From the NCBI RefSeq assembly GCF_000818175.1, contig NZ_JTIY01000001.1, positions 6,403,584-6,467,583 on the forward strand: DNA of 64,000 nucleotides, given 5' to 3'. The translations under genes were made by a program, and so were the position numbers. The notes under the pieces are model-generated. The model had not been told where the DNA came from. It made no database searches and saw nothing but the letters and a program-made list of their open reading frames with translations. The first letter of the stretch is position 1. Every line of letters starts with the position of its first letter. The stretch is from Streptomyces sp. AcH 505. GTDB taxonomy: Bacteria; Actinomycetota; Actinomycetes; Streptomycetales; Streptomycetaceae. Shown one piece after another: positions 56,608 through 64,000 of the stretch.

Positions 56608-58342
56608 CGACGGCCTCCTCTTCGGTGAGCTGGGAGAGCGCGATCTCGCGGTAGGTCGAGCTGTCACGCAGCAGTTCGGCGTGGGTTCCGGTGCCGACGA
56701 CGCGCCCCTCGTCCAGGACCACGATGCGGTCGGCGGTCCGTACGGTGTCGACCCGCTGGGCGACGGTGATCACGGTCGCCCGCGCCGTCTCCGGCGCGAG
56801 GGCGGTCCGCAGCGCCGCGTCCGTGGCGTAGTCGAGCGCCGAGAAGCAGTCGTCGAAGAGGTAGATGTCGGGCCGGCGCAGCAGGGTGCGCGCGATGGCC
56901 AGCCGCTGCCGCTGCCCACCGGACACATTGGTGCCGCCCTGGGAGATCTCGGCGTCCAGCGCGCCGGGCAGCCGCCGGACGAACTCGGCGGCCTGGGCGA
57001 CCCGCAGGGCCTCCCACAGCTCCTCGTCGGTGGCGTCGGGGCGCCCGAAGCGCAGATTGCTCGCGACGGTGCCCGAGAACAGGTACGGCTTCTGCGGTAC
57101 GAAGCCGACCGCCCGGCTGAGCGTGTCCGGGTCCAGCTCCCGTACGTCGGCGCCGTTGACGCGCACCGACCCGTCGGTCGCGTCGAACAGCCGCAGCACC
57201 AGATTGAGCAGGGTCGTCTTGCCGCTGCCGGTGCTGCCGAGGATCGCCACGCTCTCGCCGGGCCCCGCGGTCAGGTCGATCCCCTGGAGCACCGGCTTCT
57301 CCGCACCCGGGTAGCGGAACTCCGCCCCGCGCAGGACGAGTTGACCGGCGGCCGAGGGGGAGGCGCCGACCGGGTCCGGTGGCGGCGTGACGCTCGTCGG
57401 GGTACCGAGGATCTCCTGGACGCGGCCGGCGGACACCTTCGCGCGGGGCACCGAGAGGAAGACGAACGCGACCATCACGACCGACATCAGGATGAGCGAG
57501 AGATAGCTGAGGAACGCGCTGATCGCGCCGATCCGCATCGACCCCGCGTCGATCCGGTGGGCGCCGACCCACAGGACGGCCACCATGAACACGTTCATGA
57601 GCAGCAGCACCACGGGCAGCATGGTCGCGATGAGACGGCTGACGCGCCGCGAGACGTCGAAGAGTTCGGTGTTGGTACGGGTGAACCGCGCGCGCTCGTA
57701 GTCGTCCCTGACGAAGGAACGCACCACCCGTACGCCGGTGATCTGCTCACGCAGCAGTCTGCCCAGCCGGTCGAGGTAGGTCTGCATCCGCTCGTAGAGC
57801 ACGCCCATCCGGGCCAGCAGCAGACCGAAGGCGACGCCGACGACCAGCACGAGCAGCACCAGGATCAGGGCGAGCGGCACGTCCTGCTGGAGGGCCAGCG
57901 CGATGCTGCCCAGGCACATGAGCGGCGCCGACACCACGATGCCGAAACCCGAGACGGCCAGGGTCTGTATCTGCTGGACGTCGTTGACCGTACGGTTCAT
58001 CAGCGAGGGCGTACCGAACCTGCCCACCTCGCGCGCCGAGAAGTCCAGCACCCGGCGGAAGACGACGGAGCGGATGTCACGCCCCATCGCCATCGCGGTG
58101 CGCGAGCCCAGCGACACGGCGCCGACGGCCGAGACGATCTGGACGAGGGCCACGGCGACCATGACCGCCCCGACCCGGGTGATGTAGCCGCTGTCCGCCC
58201 GGACCACACCGTTGTCGATGAGGGCCGCGCCCAGCGTCGGCAGCACCAACGTCGCCAGGATCTGGGCCAGTTGCAAAAGGACCAGCAGAGCCGCCGCTCC
58301 CCGGTGGGGACGTATATGGATGCGCAGGAGTCCGAACAGCAC
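56585..58342 (-). CDS. ABC exporter, ATP-binding/permease subunit (NysH-like)
   Basis: The protein has 585 residues. Six membrane segments at about 1-320 precede an ATPase domain with GSTGSGKTTL, NVSGGQRQRLAIAR and IYLFDDCFSALD. In Walker B the catalytic Glu is replaced by Asp (DD instead of DE), as is usual for one half of heterodimeric exporters. The GTG at 58342 has GGAGTG upstream and gives the conserved start LFGLLRIHIRPHRG; the frame is open to 58459 but that part enters the promoter region. It is the first gene of the ABC pair and is divergent from gmd. Confidence 0.9.
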   Translation of the reverse strand: MLFGLLRIHIRPHRGAAALLVLLQLAQILATLVLPTLGAALIDNGVVRADSGYITRVGAVMVAVALVQIVSAVGAVSLGSRTAMAMGRDIRSVVFRRVLDFSAREVGRFGTPSLMNRTVNDVQQIQTLAVSGFGIVVSAPLMCLGSIALALQQDVPLALILVLLVLVVGVAFGLLLARMGVLYERMQTYLDRLGRLLREQITGVRVVRSFVRDDYERARFTRTNTELFDVSRRVSRLIATMLPVVLLLMNVFMVAVLWVGAHRIDAGSMRIGAISAFLSYLSLILMSVVMVAFVFLSVPRAKVSAGRVQEILGTPTSVTPPPDPVGASPSAAGQLVLRGAEFRYPGAEKPVLQGIDLTAGPGESVAILGSTGSGKTTLLNLVLRLFDATDGSVRVNGADVRELDPDTLSRAVGFVPQKPYLFSGTVASNLRFGRPDATDEELWEALRVAQAAEFVRRLPGALDAEISQGGTNVSGGQRQRLAIARTLLRRPDIYLFDDCFSALDYATDAALRTALAPETARATVITVAQRVDTVRTADRIVVLDEGRVVGTGTHAELLRDSSTYREIALSQLTEEEAVDGLARQP

Positions 58343-58458
58343 GGAATGACACTCCGGTTGACAGAGCCGGCCCGGACGCCGACGCATCCAGTGCACCGCA
58401 CCGGAGGCCCGAAAATCACTAGTGTTCTCGGTTTCTTGCTTTCTTGCCGGCGGTCGCA

Positions 58459-58474
58459 CTCAGGAATTCCCTAG
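58459..58474. promoter_or_regulatory. PAS-LuxR (PimM-type) operator in ABC/gmd promoter region
   Basis: CTCAGGAATTCCCTAG matches the published PimM consensus CTVGGGAWWTCCCBAG at 15 of 16 positions. It lies between the divergent ABC and gmd genes. A second degenerate match (12 of 16) is centred 20 bases to the right, at 58479-58494. Confidence 0.6.
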
Positions 58475-58615
58475 TATGCCGGGGATTTCTTGACACCGAG
58501 GTCGGCGGCTTGCGAGCGTTCCGATGTCTATCGTCCGGACAGAAGCGTATTCGATGCAAGGTCGTCGACCTAGCTCTGCGTTTGGGCGGTCTCTCGTGGT
58601 CGAGAAGGGGTTGGA

Positions 58616-59650
58616 ATGTCCAAGCGCGCGCTGATCACCGGAATTACCGGGCAGGACGGATCGTATCTGGCCGAGCACCTGCTCTCGCAGGGCTACCAGG
58701 TATGGGGATTGATCCGGGGCCAGGCCAACCCGCGCAAGTCGCGGGTGAGCAAGCTCGTCTCGGATCTGTCCTTCGTCGAGGGCGATCTCATGGACCAGGG
58801 CAGCCTGGTGTCCGCCGTCGACACGGTCCAGCCCGACGAGGTCTACAACCTCGGTGCCATCTCGTTCGTGCCGATGTCGTGGCAGCAGGCCGAACTGGTC
58901 ACCGAGGTGAACGGAATGGGCGTCCTGCGGGTCCTGGAGGCGATCCGCATGGTGAGCGGCCTCAACAGCTCCCGCACCGCGGCGAACGCCGGCCAGATCC
59001 GCTTCTACCAGGCGTCGTCGTCGGAGATGTTCGGCAAGGCGGCCGAGACGCCGCAGCGGGAGACGACGCTCTTCCACCCGCGCAGCCCCTACGGCGCCGC
59101 CAAGGCGTACGGGCACTTCATCACCCGCAACTACCGTGAGTCCTTCGGCATGTACGCGGTCTCCGGGATGCTCTTCAACCACGAATCCCCGCGCCGCGGC
59201 TCGGAGTTCGTGACCAGGAAGATCTCCCTCGCGGTCGCCAGGATCAAGCTGGGGCTCCAGGACAAACTGCACCTGGGCAACCTCGACGCGGTACGCGACT
59301 GGGGCTTCGCCGGCGACTACGTACGCGCCATGCACCTCATGCTCCAGCAGGACGACCCCGACGACTACGTGGTGGGCAGCGGCAGCATGCACTCGGTCTC
59401 CGACGCCGTCCGGATCGCCTTCGAGCACGTGGACCTCGACTGGGAGGACTACGTGGTCATCGACCCCGGTCTGGTGCGCCCCGCCGAGGTGGAGATCCTC
59501 TGCGCCGACAGCAAGCACGCGCAGACCAGGCTCGGCTGGAAACCCAGCGTCGACTTCCCGGAACTGATGCACATGATGGTCGACGCCGACCTCGCGCAGG
59601 TCCACCGGGAGGACCAGTACGGGGACCTTCTGCTGGCCTCCAGCTGGTAG
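58616..59650 (+). CDS. gmd: GDP-mannose 4,6-dehydratase
   Basis: The protein has 344 residues of extended SDR type. The cofactor motif is TGITGQDGSYLAEHL, the catalytic region is QASSSEMFGKAAETPQ, and the YxxxK pair is in PYGAAKAYGH. NHESPRRGSEFVTRKI is characteristic of Gmd. It converts GDP-mannose to GDP-4-keto-6-deoxymannose. Next to a modular PKS and ABC exporters it most likely serves mycosamine synthesis, like NysDIII/AmphDIII/PimJ, rather than GDP-fucose. The ATG at 58616 follows GAAGGGGTTGGA. A strong terminator follows, so it may be transcribed alone. Confidence 0.93.
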   Translation: MSKRALITGITGQDGSYLAEHLLSQGYQVWGLIRGQANPRKSRVSKLVSDLSFVEGDLMDQGSLVSAVDTVQPDEVYNLGAISFVPMSWQQAELVTEVNGMGVLRVLEAIRMVSGLNSSRTAANAGQIRFYQASSSEMFGKAAETPQRETTLFHPRSPYGAAKAYGHFITRNYRESFGMYAVSGMLFNHESPRRGSEFVTRKISLAVARIKLGLQDKLHLGNLDAVRDWGFAGDYVRAMHLMLQQDDPDDYVVGSGSMHSVSDAVRIAFEHVDLDWEDYVVIDPGLVRPAEVEILCADSKHAQTRLGWKPSVDFPELMHMMVDADLAQVHREDQYGDLLLASSW

Positions 59651-59672
59651 TGGTCCGGGAAACCGGGCAGGA

Positions 59673-59688
59673 CTAGGGAATTCCTGTC
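59673..59688. promoter_or_regulatory. Second PimM-type half-conserved operator
   Basis: CTAGGGAATTCCTGTC matches the PimM consensus at 13 of 16 positions, with one half perfect. The 15-base core is the exact inverted repeat of 58461-58475. It lies upstream of the PKS gene but before the gmd terminator. Confidence 0.45.
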
Positions 59689-59706
59689 GCGGTCGCGACG
59701 ACACTC

Positions 59707-59752
59707 GCCACATGGCTTCTCCGTAATCCGCTGTGAAGCCATGTGGCTTTTT
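59707..59752 (+). terminator. gmd terminator
   Basis: Perfect 13-base arms GCCACATGGCTTC (59707-59719) and GAAGCCATGTGGC (59735-59747) enclose a 15-base loop and are followed by TTTTTC. This is a textbook intrinsic terminator. Confidence 0.9.
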
Positions 59753-59835
59753 CATTTATTGCTTTGGACGACGAGCGTGTGATGTCCGGCGTGATTCATG
59801 TTCGGTCGCTGGCTGTCGAGATGGGTTGAGTTGAG

Positions 59836-62800
59836 ATGGACAACGAACAGAAGCTCCGGGACTACCTCAAGCTTGCGACCGCCGATCTCCGACGGACGCG
59901 CCAGCGGGTGACCGAACTGGAGACGTCGGCCCGGGAGCCGATCGCCATCGTCGGTATGACCTGCCGCTACCCCGGCGGTGTGTCGTCGCCGGAAGACCTG
60001 TGGCGGATGGTCGAGGCCGGCGAGAACGGCATCACCGAGTTCCCCGCCGACCGTGGCTGGGACGCCGAGGCGCTCGCCTCGTCCAGCACGACCTCCGGCG
60101 GCTTCCTGCACGACGCGCCCGACTTCGACGCCGACTTCTTCGGCATCTCGCCGCGCGAGGCCGTCGCGATGGACCCGCAGCAGCGCGTCGTGCTCGAATC
60201 CGCCTGGGAGGCCTTCGAGCGCGCGGGCATCGACCCCACCTCGGTCAAGGGCAGCCAGACCGGTGTGTTCATGGGCGCGATGGCCCAGGACTACCGGGTC
60301 GGGCCCGCAGACGGCGCCGAAGGGTTCCAGCTCACCGGCAACACGGGCAGTGTCCTGTCCGGCCGGATCTCCTACTCGTTCGGCACGGTCGGCCCCGCCG
60401 TCACGGTGGACACCGCCTGCTCGTCGTCCCTGGTGGCCATCCATCTCGCCGCACAGGCGCTGCGCGCGGGGGAGTGCACCCTCGCGCTGGCCGGTGGTGT
60501 CACCGTCATGTCGAGCCCGGGTACCTTCGTCGAGTTCAGCCGGCAGGGCGGCCTCTCGGCCGACGGACGCTGCCGCTCCTTCGGCGACTCCGCCGACGGC
60601 ACGGGCTGGGCCGAGGGCGTCGGCATCGTCGTACTGGAACGGCTCTCCGACGCCCGGCGCAACGGCCACGAGATCCTGGCCGTCGTGCGGGGCAGCGCCG
60701 TCAACCAGGACGGCGCGTCGAACGGCCTCACCGCGCCGAACGGCCCCTCCCAGCAGGACGTCATCCAGCAGGCCCTCATCAACTCCCGGCTCTCCGCCGA
60801 CGAGATCGACGTCGTCGAGGCGCACGGCACCGGCACCACGCTCGGCGACCCCGTCGAGGCACAGGCCCTGCTGGCGACGTACGGGCGCGACCGCGACGCG
60901 AGCCGTCCGCTGCTGCTCGGCTCGGTCAAGTCCAACATCAGCCACACCCAGGCGGCGGCCGGTGTCGCCGGTGTCATCAAGATGGTCATGGCGATGCGGC
61001 ACGGCGTACTGCCGCGCACACTCCTGGCCGACGAGCCCTCCTCGCACGTGGACTGGACACAGGGCGCCGTCAAGGTCCTCGACCGGAACACCGCCTGGCC
61101 CGAGACCGGGGCGCCCCGGCGCGCCGCCGTCTCCTCGTTCGGCATCAGCGGCACCAACGCGCACACCATCGTCGAACAGGCACCCGAACCCGAGGCCGCG
61201 GACACCGGAGCGGCTGACACCGACGCCACGGGCAGTACGCACACCGAACCCACCGTCGAGCCCGGTGTCGTACCCGTACCGCTGTCCGGGCGGACCCCCG
61301 AGGCGCTGCGCGCCCAGGCCGCCGCACTGCTCGCCGCGATGGAGGCGGAACCCGCTCCCGCAACGCCGCTGGTCGACACGGCCTTCTCGCTGGCCACCAC
61401 CCGGGCCGGTTTCGAGCACCGCGCCGTGATCCTGGCCGCCGACCGCGCCGCCGCGCTCGCCGGACTGACCGCACTCACCGAGGACACACCGGCGGCCGAC
61501 CTGGTGCGGGGCGCGACCCAGGGCGACGGCAAACTGGCGTTCCTCTTCACCGGACAGGGCTCCCAGCGCCTGGGCATGGGCCGGGAACTGTACGGCCGCT
61601 TCCCGGTCTTCGCCGAAGCCCTCGACGCTGCGCTCGGCGAGCTGGACGACCGGCTGGACCGGCCGCTGCGCGACGTGCTGTGGGGCGAGGACGCCGAAGC
61701 GCTGGACCGTACGGAGTACGCGCAGCCCGCCCTGTTCGCCGTCGAGGTCGCCCTGGCCAGGCTCGTGGAGTCCTGGGGCATCAAGCCCGACTACCTGACC
61801 GGTCACTCGATCGGCGAGATCACCGCCGCCCATGTGGCAGGGGTGCTCTCCCTCGGCGACGCCGCCGCCCTCGTCGCGGCCCGCGGCCGGCTGATGCAGG
61901 CCCTGCCCGCAGGCGGCGCGATGGTCGCCGTACAGGCCACCGAGGACGAGGTCGCGCCACTGCTGGCGGGACACGAGGACCAGGTCTCCCTCGCGGCCGT
62001 CAACGGCCCCGCCGCCCTCGTACTCTCCGGTGACGCGCAGGCGGTCGGCGAGATCGCCGCACGGCTGGAGGCCGAAGGGCGCAAGACCAAGCGGCTCCGG
62101 GTCTCGCACGCCTTCCACTCGCCGCTCATGGAACCGATGCTGGCGGAGTTCCGCGCCGTGGTCGAAGGACTGAGCCTCCAGGCCCCGCTGACGCCGTTCG
62201 TCTCCAACGTCACCGGTGAGCCCGCGACCGTCGCACAGGTGACCTCCGCCGACTACTGGGTGGACCACGTCCGACGCGCCGTACGGTACGCGGACGGAGT
62301 CGACTGGCTGCTCGGCCACGGCGTCACCACCTTCCTCGAACTCGGCCCCGACGGCGTCCTGTCCGCCATGACCGAGGACGGCATCGAGGCCGCCGCGGCC
62401 GACGGCGCCACCGCACTGCCCGTACTGCGGGCCGGCCGCCCGGAGACCCACACCGTCACCACGGCCCTCGCGGGTCTGCACGTGCGCGGTGTCGCCGTCC
62501 GCTGGGACGACTACTTCGAAGGCACCGGCGCCCGCCGGGCCGACCTGCCCACCTACGCCTTCCAGCGCCGCAGGTACTGGCCCAAGGGCAGCCAGGGACA
62601 CACCGCCGACCTGCGGGCCGCCGGACTGGGCGCGGCCCACCACCCGCTGCTCTCCGCCGCCGTCTCACTGGCCGACTCCGACGGGGTCCTGCTCACCGGC
62701 AGGCTCTCGCTCCAGTCCCACCCGTGGCTCGCCGACCACGCCGTGCGCGGCACCACACTGCTCCCCGGCACCGCGTTCCTGGAGCTGGCCGTCCGGGCGG

Positions 62801-64000
62801 GCGACGAGGTCGGCTGCGACCGGGTCGAGGAGCTGACCCTGGGGGCGCCGCTGATCCTTCCCGAACAGGGCGCGGTCCAGGTCCAGTTGTGGATCGGCAA
62901 CCCCGACGACTCGGGCCGCCGCACCGTGAACGTCTACTCCCGCCCCGAGGGAAGCGACGAGGGCGCCTGGACCCGGCACGCCACCGGTGTGCTCGCCGTC
63001 GGTGAGATCGGCGACGAGCGCTCCGTCCTCGACACCGACGTCTGGCCCCCGGCCGGCGCCGAACCGGTGGCGATCGAAGGGCTCTACCCCCAACTGGCCG
63101 ACGAGGGCTTCGAGTACGGCCCGGTCTTCCGGGGCCTGCGGGCCGTCTGGCGCCGGGACGACGAGGTGTACGCCGAGGTCGTGCTGCCCGAGGGCGGCGA
63201 GGCCGAGGCCGACGCGTTCGGACTGCACCCGGCGCTGCTCGACGCGGCCCTGCACGCCGCCGCTTTCGCACAGCTCGGCACGGAGAGCCAGGGCGGGCTG
63301 CCCTTCTCCTGGGAGGGCGTGTCGCTGCACGCGACCGGCGCCTCCGCGCTGCGCGTACGGCTGACCCCCGCCGCCGAGGACGCGGTGTCGCTCGCCGTGG
63401 CCGACACATCGGGCCGGCCGGTCGTCTCCGTCGAGGCGCTGGTGCTGCGGCCCGTCGCGGCGCAGCAGTTCGGCGCCGTCGCCCTGGTGGGCAGGGACGC
63501 GCTGTTCGGTCTCGACTGGATACCGGTACGGACCGGCACGACGGACCCCGGACGGGTGGCCCTGGTCGGCACCGACGTGTTCGGGCTCGCCGACGACCTG
63601 GCAGCGGCGGGCACCGCCGTGACCCACCCCGATCTGCCCTCCCTGGCGGCGGCGGACTCGCCGGTCCCGGACGTCGTACTGACCGCTGTCACCGGCGACA
63701 TGACCGACAACGCGGCGGACTCCGCCCACACGCTGGCGGCGGACGCGCTCGCGACGGCGCAGGCCTGGCTGGCCGACGAGCGGTTCGCCGGAGCGCGACT
63801 GGTGTTCGTGACGCGGGGCGCCGTCGGTGGCCGTGATGTGGCCGCCGCGTCGGTGTGGGGCCTGATCCGCTCCGCGCAGACGGAGCACCCCGGCCGGTTC
63901 GGTCTGGTCGACCTGGACCCCGAGACGCCGGCCGCCCTGCCGCGCCGGGCGCTGGGCGTGGACGAGCCTCAACTGGTCGTACGCGGCGGCGAGGTGCGGG
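59836..64000 (+). CDS. Modular type I polyketide synthase (KS-AT-DH-KR..., incomplete)
   Basis: The frame is open from an ATG at 59836 to the window edge, about 1388 residues. It starts with a docking coil ([19 protein letters not shown]), so this subunit accepts a chain from another PKS. KS: about 35-460, active Cys195 in DTACSSS, with HGTGTT and KSNISH. AT: about 560-860, Ser658 in GHSIGE and the HAFH motif, both predicting malonyl-CoA. DH: about 930-1200, His962 in [17 protein letters not shown]. The structural part of KR begins near 1215. A KS-AT-DH-KR first module after gmd matches NysI/AmphI-type subunits. The ribosome binding site is weak (TTGAG). Confidence 0.95.
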   Translation, partial: MDNEQKLRDYLKLATADLRRTRQRVTELETSAREPIAIVGMTCRYPGGVSSPEDLWRMVEAGENGITEFPADRGWDAEALASSSTTSGGFLHDAPDFDADFFGISPREAVAMDPQQRVVLESAWEAFERAGIDPTSVKGSQTGVFMGAMAQDYRVGPADGAEGFQLTGNTGSVLSGRISYSFGTVGPAVTVDTACSSSLVAIHLAAQALRAGECTLALAGGVTVMSSPGTFVEFSRQGGLSADGRCRSFGDSADGTGWAEGVGIVVLERLSDARRNGHEILAVVRGSAVNQDGASNGLTAPNGPSQQDVIQQALINSRLSADEIDVVEAHGTGTTLGDPVEAQALLATYGRDRDASRPLLLGSVKSNISHTQAAAGVAGVIKMVMAMRHGVLPRTLLADEPSSHVDWTQGAVKVLDRNTAWPETGAPRRAAVSSFGISGTNAHTIVEQAPEPEAADTGAADTDATGSTHTEPTVEPGVVPVPLSGRTPEALRAQAAALLAAMEAEPAPATPLVDTAFSLATTRAGFEHRAVILAADRAAALAGLTALTEDTPAADLVRGATQGDGKLAFLFTGQGSQRLGMGRELYGRFPVFAEALDAALGELDDRLDRPLRDVLWGEDAEALDRTEYAQPALFAVEVALARLVESWGIKPDYLTGHSIGEITAAHVAGVLSLGDAAALVAARGRLMQALPAGGAMVAVQATEDEVAPLLAGHEDQVSLAAVNGPAALVLSGDAQAVGEIAARLEAEGRKTKRLRVSHAFHSPLMEPMLAEFRAVVEGLSLQAPLTPFVSNVTGEPATVAQVTSADYWVDHVRRAVRYADGVDWLLGHGVTTFLELGPDGVLSAMTEDGIEAAAADGATALPVLRAGRPETHTVTTALAGLHVRGVAVRWDDYFEGTGARRADLPTYAFQRRRYWPKGSQGHTADLRAAGLGAAHHPLLSAAVSLADSDGVLLTGRLSLQSHPWLADHAVRGTTLLPGTAFLELAVRAGDEVGCDRVEELTLGAPLILPEQGAVQVQLWIGNPDDSGRRTVNVYSRPEGSDEGAWTRHATGVLAVGEIGDERSVLDTDVWPPAGAEPVAIEGLYPQLADEGFEYGPVFRGLRAVWRRDDEVYAEVVLPEGGEAEADAFGLHPALLDAALHAAAFAQLGTESQGGLPFSWEGVSLHATGASALRVRLTPAAEDAVSLAVADTSGRPVVSVEALVLRPVAAQQFGAVALVGRDALFGLDWIPVRTGTTDPGRVALVGTDVFGLADDLAAAGTAVTHPDLPSLAAADSPVPDVVLTAVTGDMTDNAADSAHTLAADALATAQAWLADERFAGARLVFVTRGAVGGRDVAAASVWGLIRSAQTEHPGRFGLVDLDPETPAALPRRALGVDEPQLVVRGGEVR

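Noticed and set aside
58343..58459. N-terminal extension of the NysH-like ABC subunit
   Set aside because: It would run into the operator site; the GTG at 58342 has a ribosome binding site and gives the conserved family start.
58616..59650. gmd as a GDP-fucose or capsule gene
   Set aside because: No fucose synthase or surface polysaccharide genes are nearby; ABC exporters, PKS and PimM-type operators favour mycosamine supply.
59752..62643. Long open frame on the minus strand opposite the PKS (963 codons)
   Set aside because: It is a high-GC shadow of the PKS frame; its Gly/Arg/Val-rich composition has no domain, while the plus strand shows KS and AT motifs.

Overview
The window looks like part of a Streptomyces (or very close actinomycete) chromosome. 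GC is high throughout, coding density is high, and GTG and TTG starts are frequent. Small regulators sit divergently beside their targets. It also carries a 2-methylisoborneol operon with an encapsulin-like shell gene and the edge of a modular type I polyketide cluster, both typical of this group. Identifications come from reading the translated proteins and DNA motifs; no database search was run.

Layout. 1-11.1 kb: a truncated GAF sensor protein, then regulator/target pairs: an SDR with an HTH regulator, a YtrA-type GntR regulator with an ABC transporter, TetR with a quinone-oxidoreductase-like enzyme, and MarR between two MFS transporters. A 169-bp MITE-like element lies at 3.7-3.9 kb. 11.3-13.3 kb: a secreted X-Pro dipeptidyl-peptidase behind a candidate iron box. 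13.4-23.5 kb: a LacI-controlled glycan locus with a sugar-binding lipoprotein, two permeases, a GH38 alpha-mannosidase and a GH2 beta-galactosidase, and three tandem 12-bp operators. 23.6-29.0 kb: DUF1345 and DUF3626 proteins, a decayed PIG-L deacetylase gene, a TetR/NmrA pair, a fluoroacetate-dehalogenase-like hydrolase and CobF.

29.1-32.6 kb: the 2-methylisoborneol operon, transcribed leftward: family 2B encapsulin with a cyclic-nucleotide-binding-like insert, then 2-MIB synthase, then GPP C-methyltransferase. 32.9-40.3 kb: hydrolase, DeoR/MFS pair, an orphan cytochrome b (QcrB-like), and metE behind a cobalamin riboswitch. 40.4-50 kb: Tat-exported metallophosphatase, STAS protein, ArsR/dienelactone hydrolase pair, TetR/SDR pair, SpoIIE-type phosphatase, TetR, CsbD, DUF6131 and FUSC proteins. 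49.9-54.7 kb: PPK2, a secreted lamin-tail/beta-propeller protein and a phospholipase-C-type phosphoesterase.

54.7-64 kb: the left edge of a biosynthetic cluster. A heterodimeric ABC exporter pair is divergent from a GDP-mannose 4,6-dehydratase gene, followed by a type I PKS (KS-AT-DH-start of KR) that runs off the window. This matches the nysG/nysH-nysDIII-nysI arrangement of mycosaminylated polyene macrolide clusters. A sequence matching the published PAS-LuxR (PimM-type) operator at 15 of 16 positions lies in the shared ABC/gmd promoter region, and a weaker copy (13 of 16) lies between gmd and the PKS.
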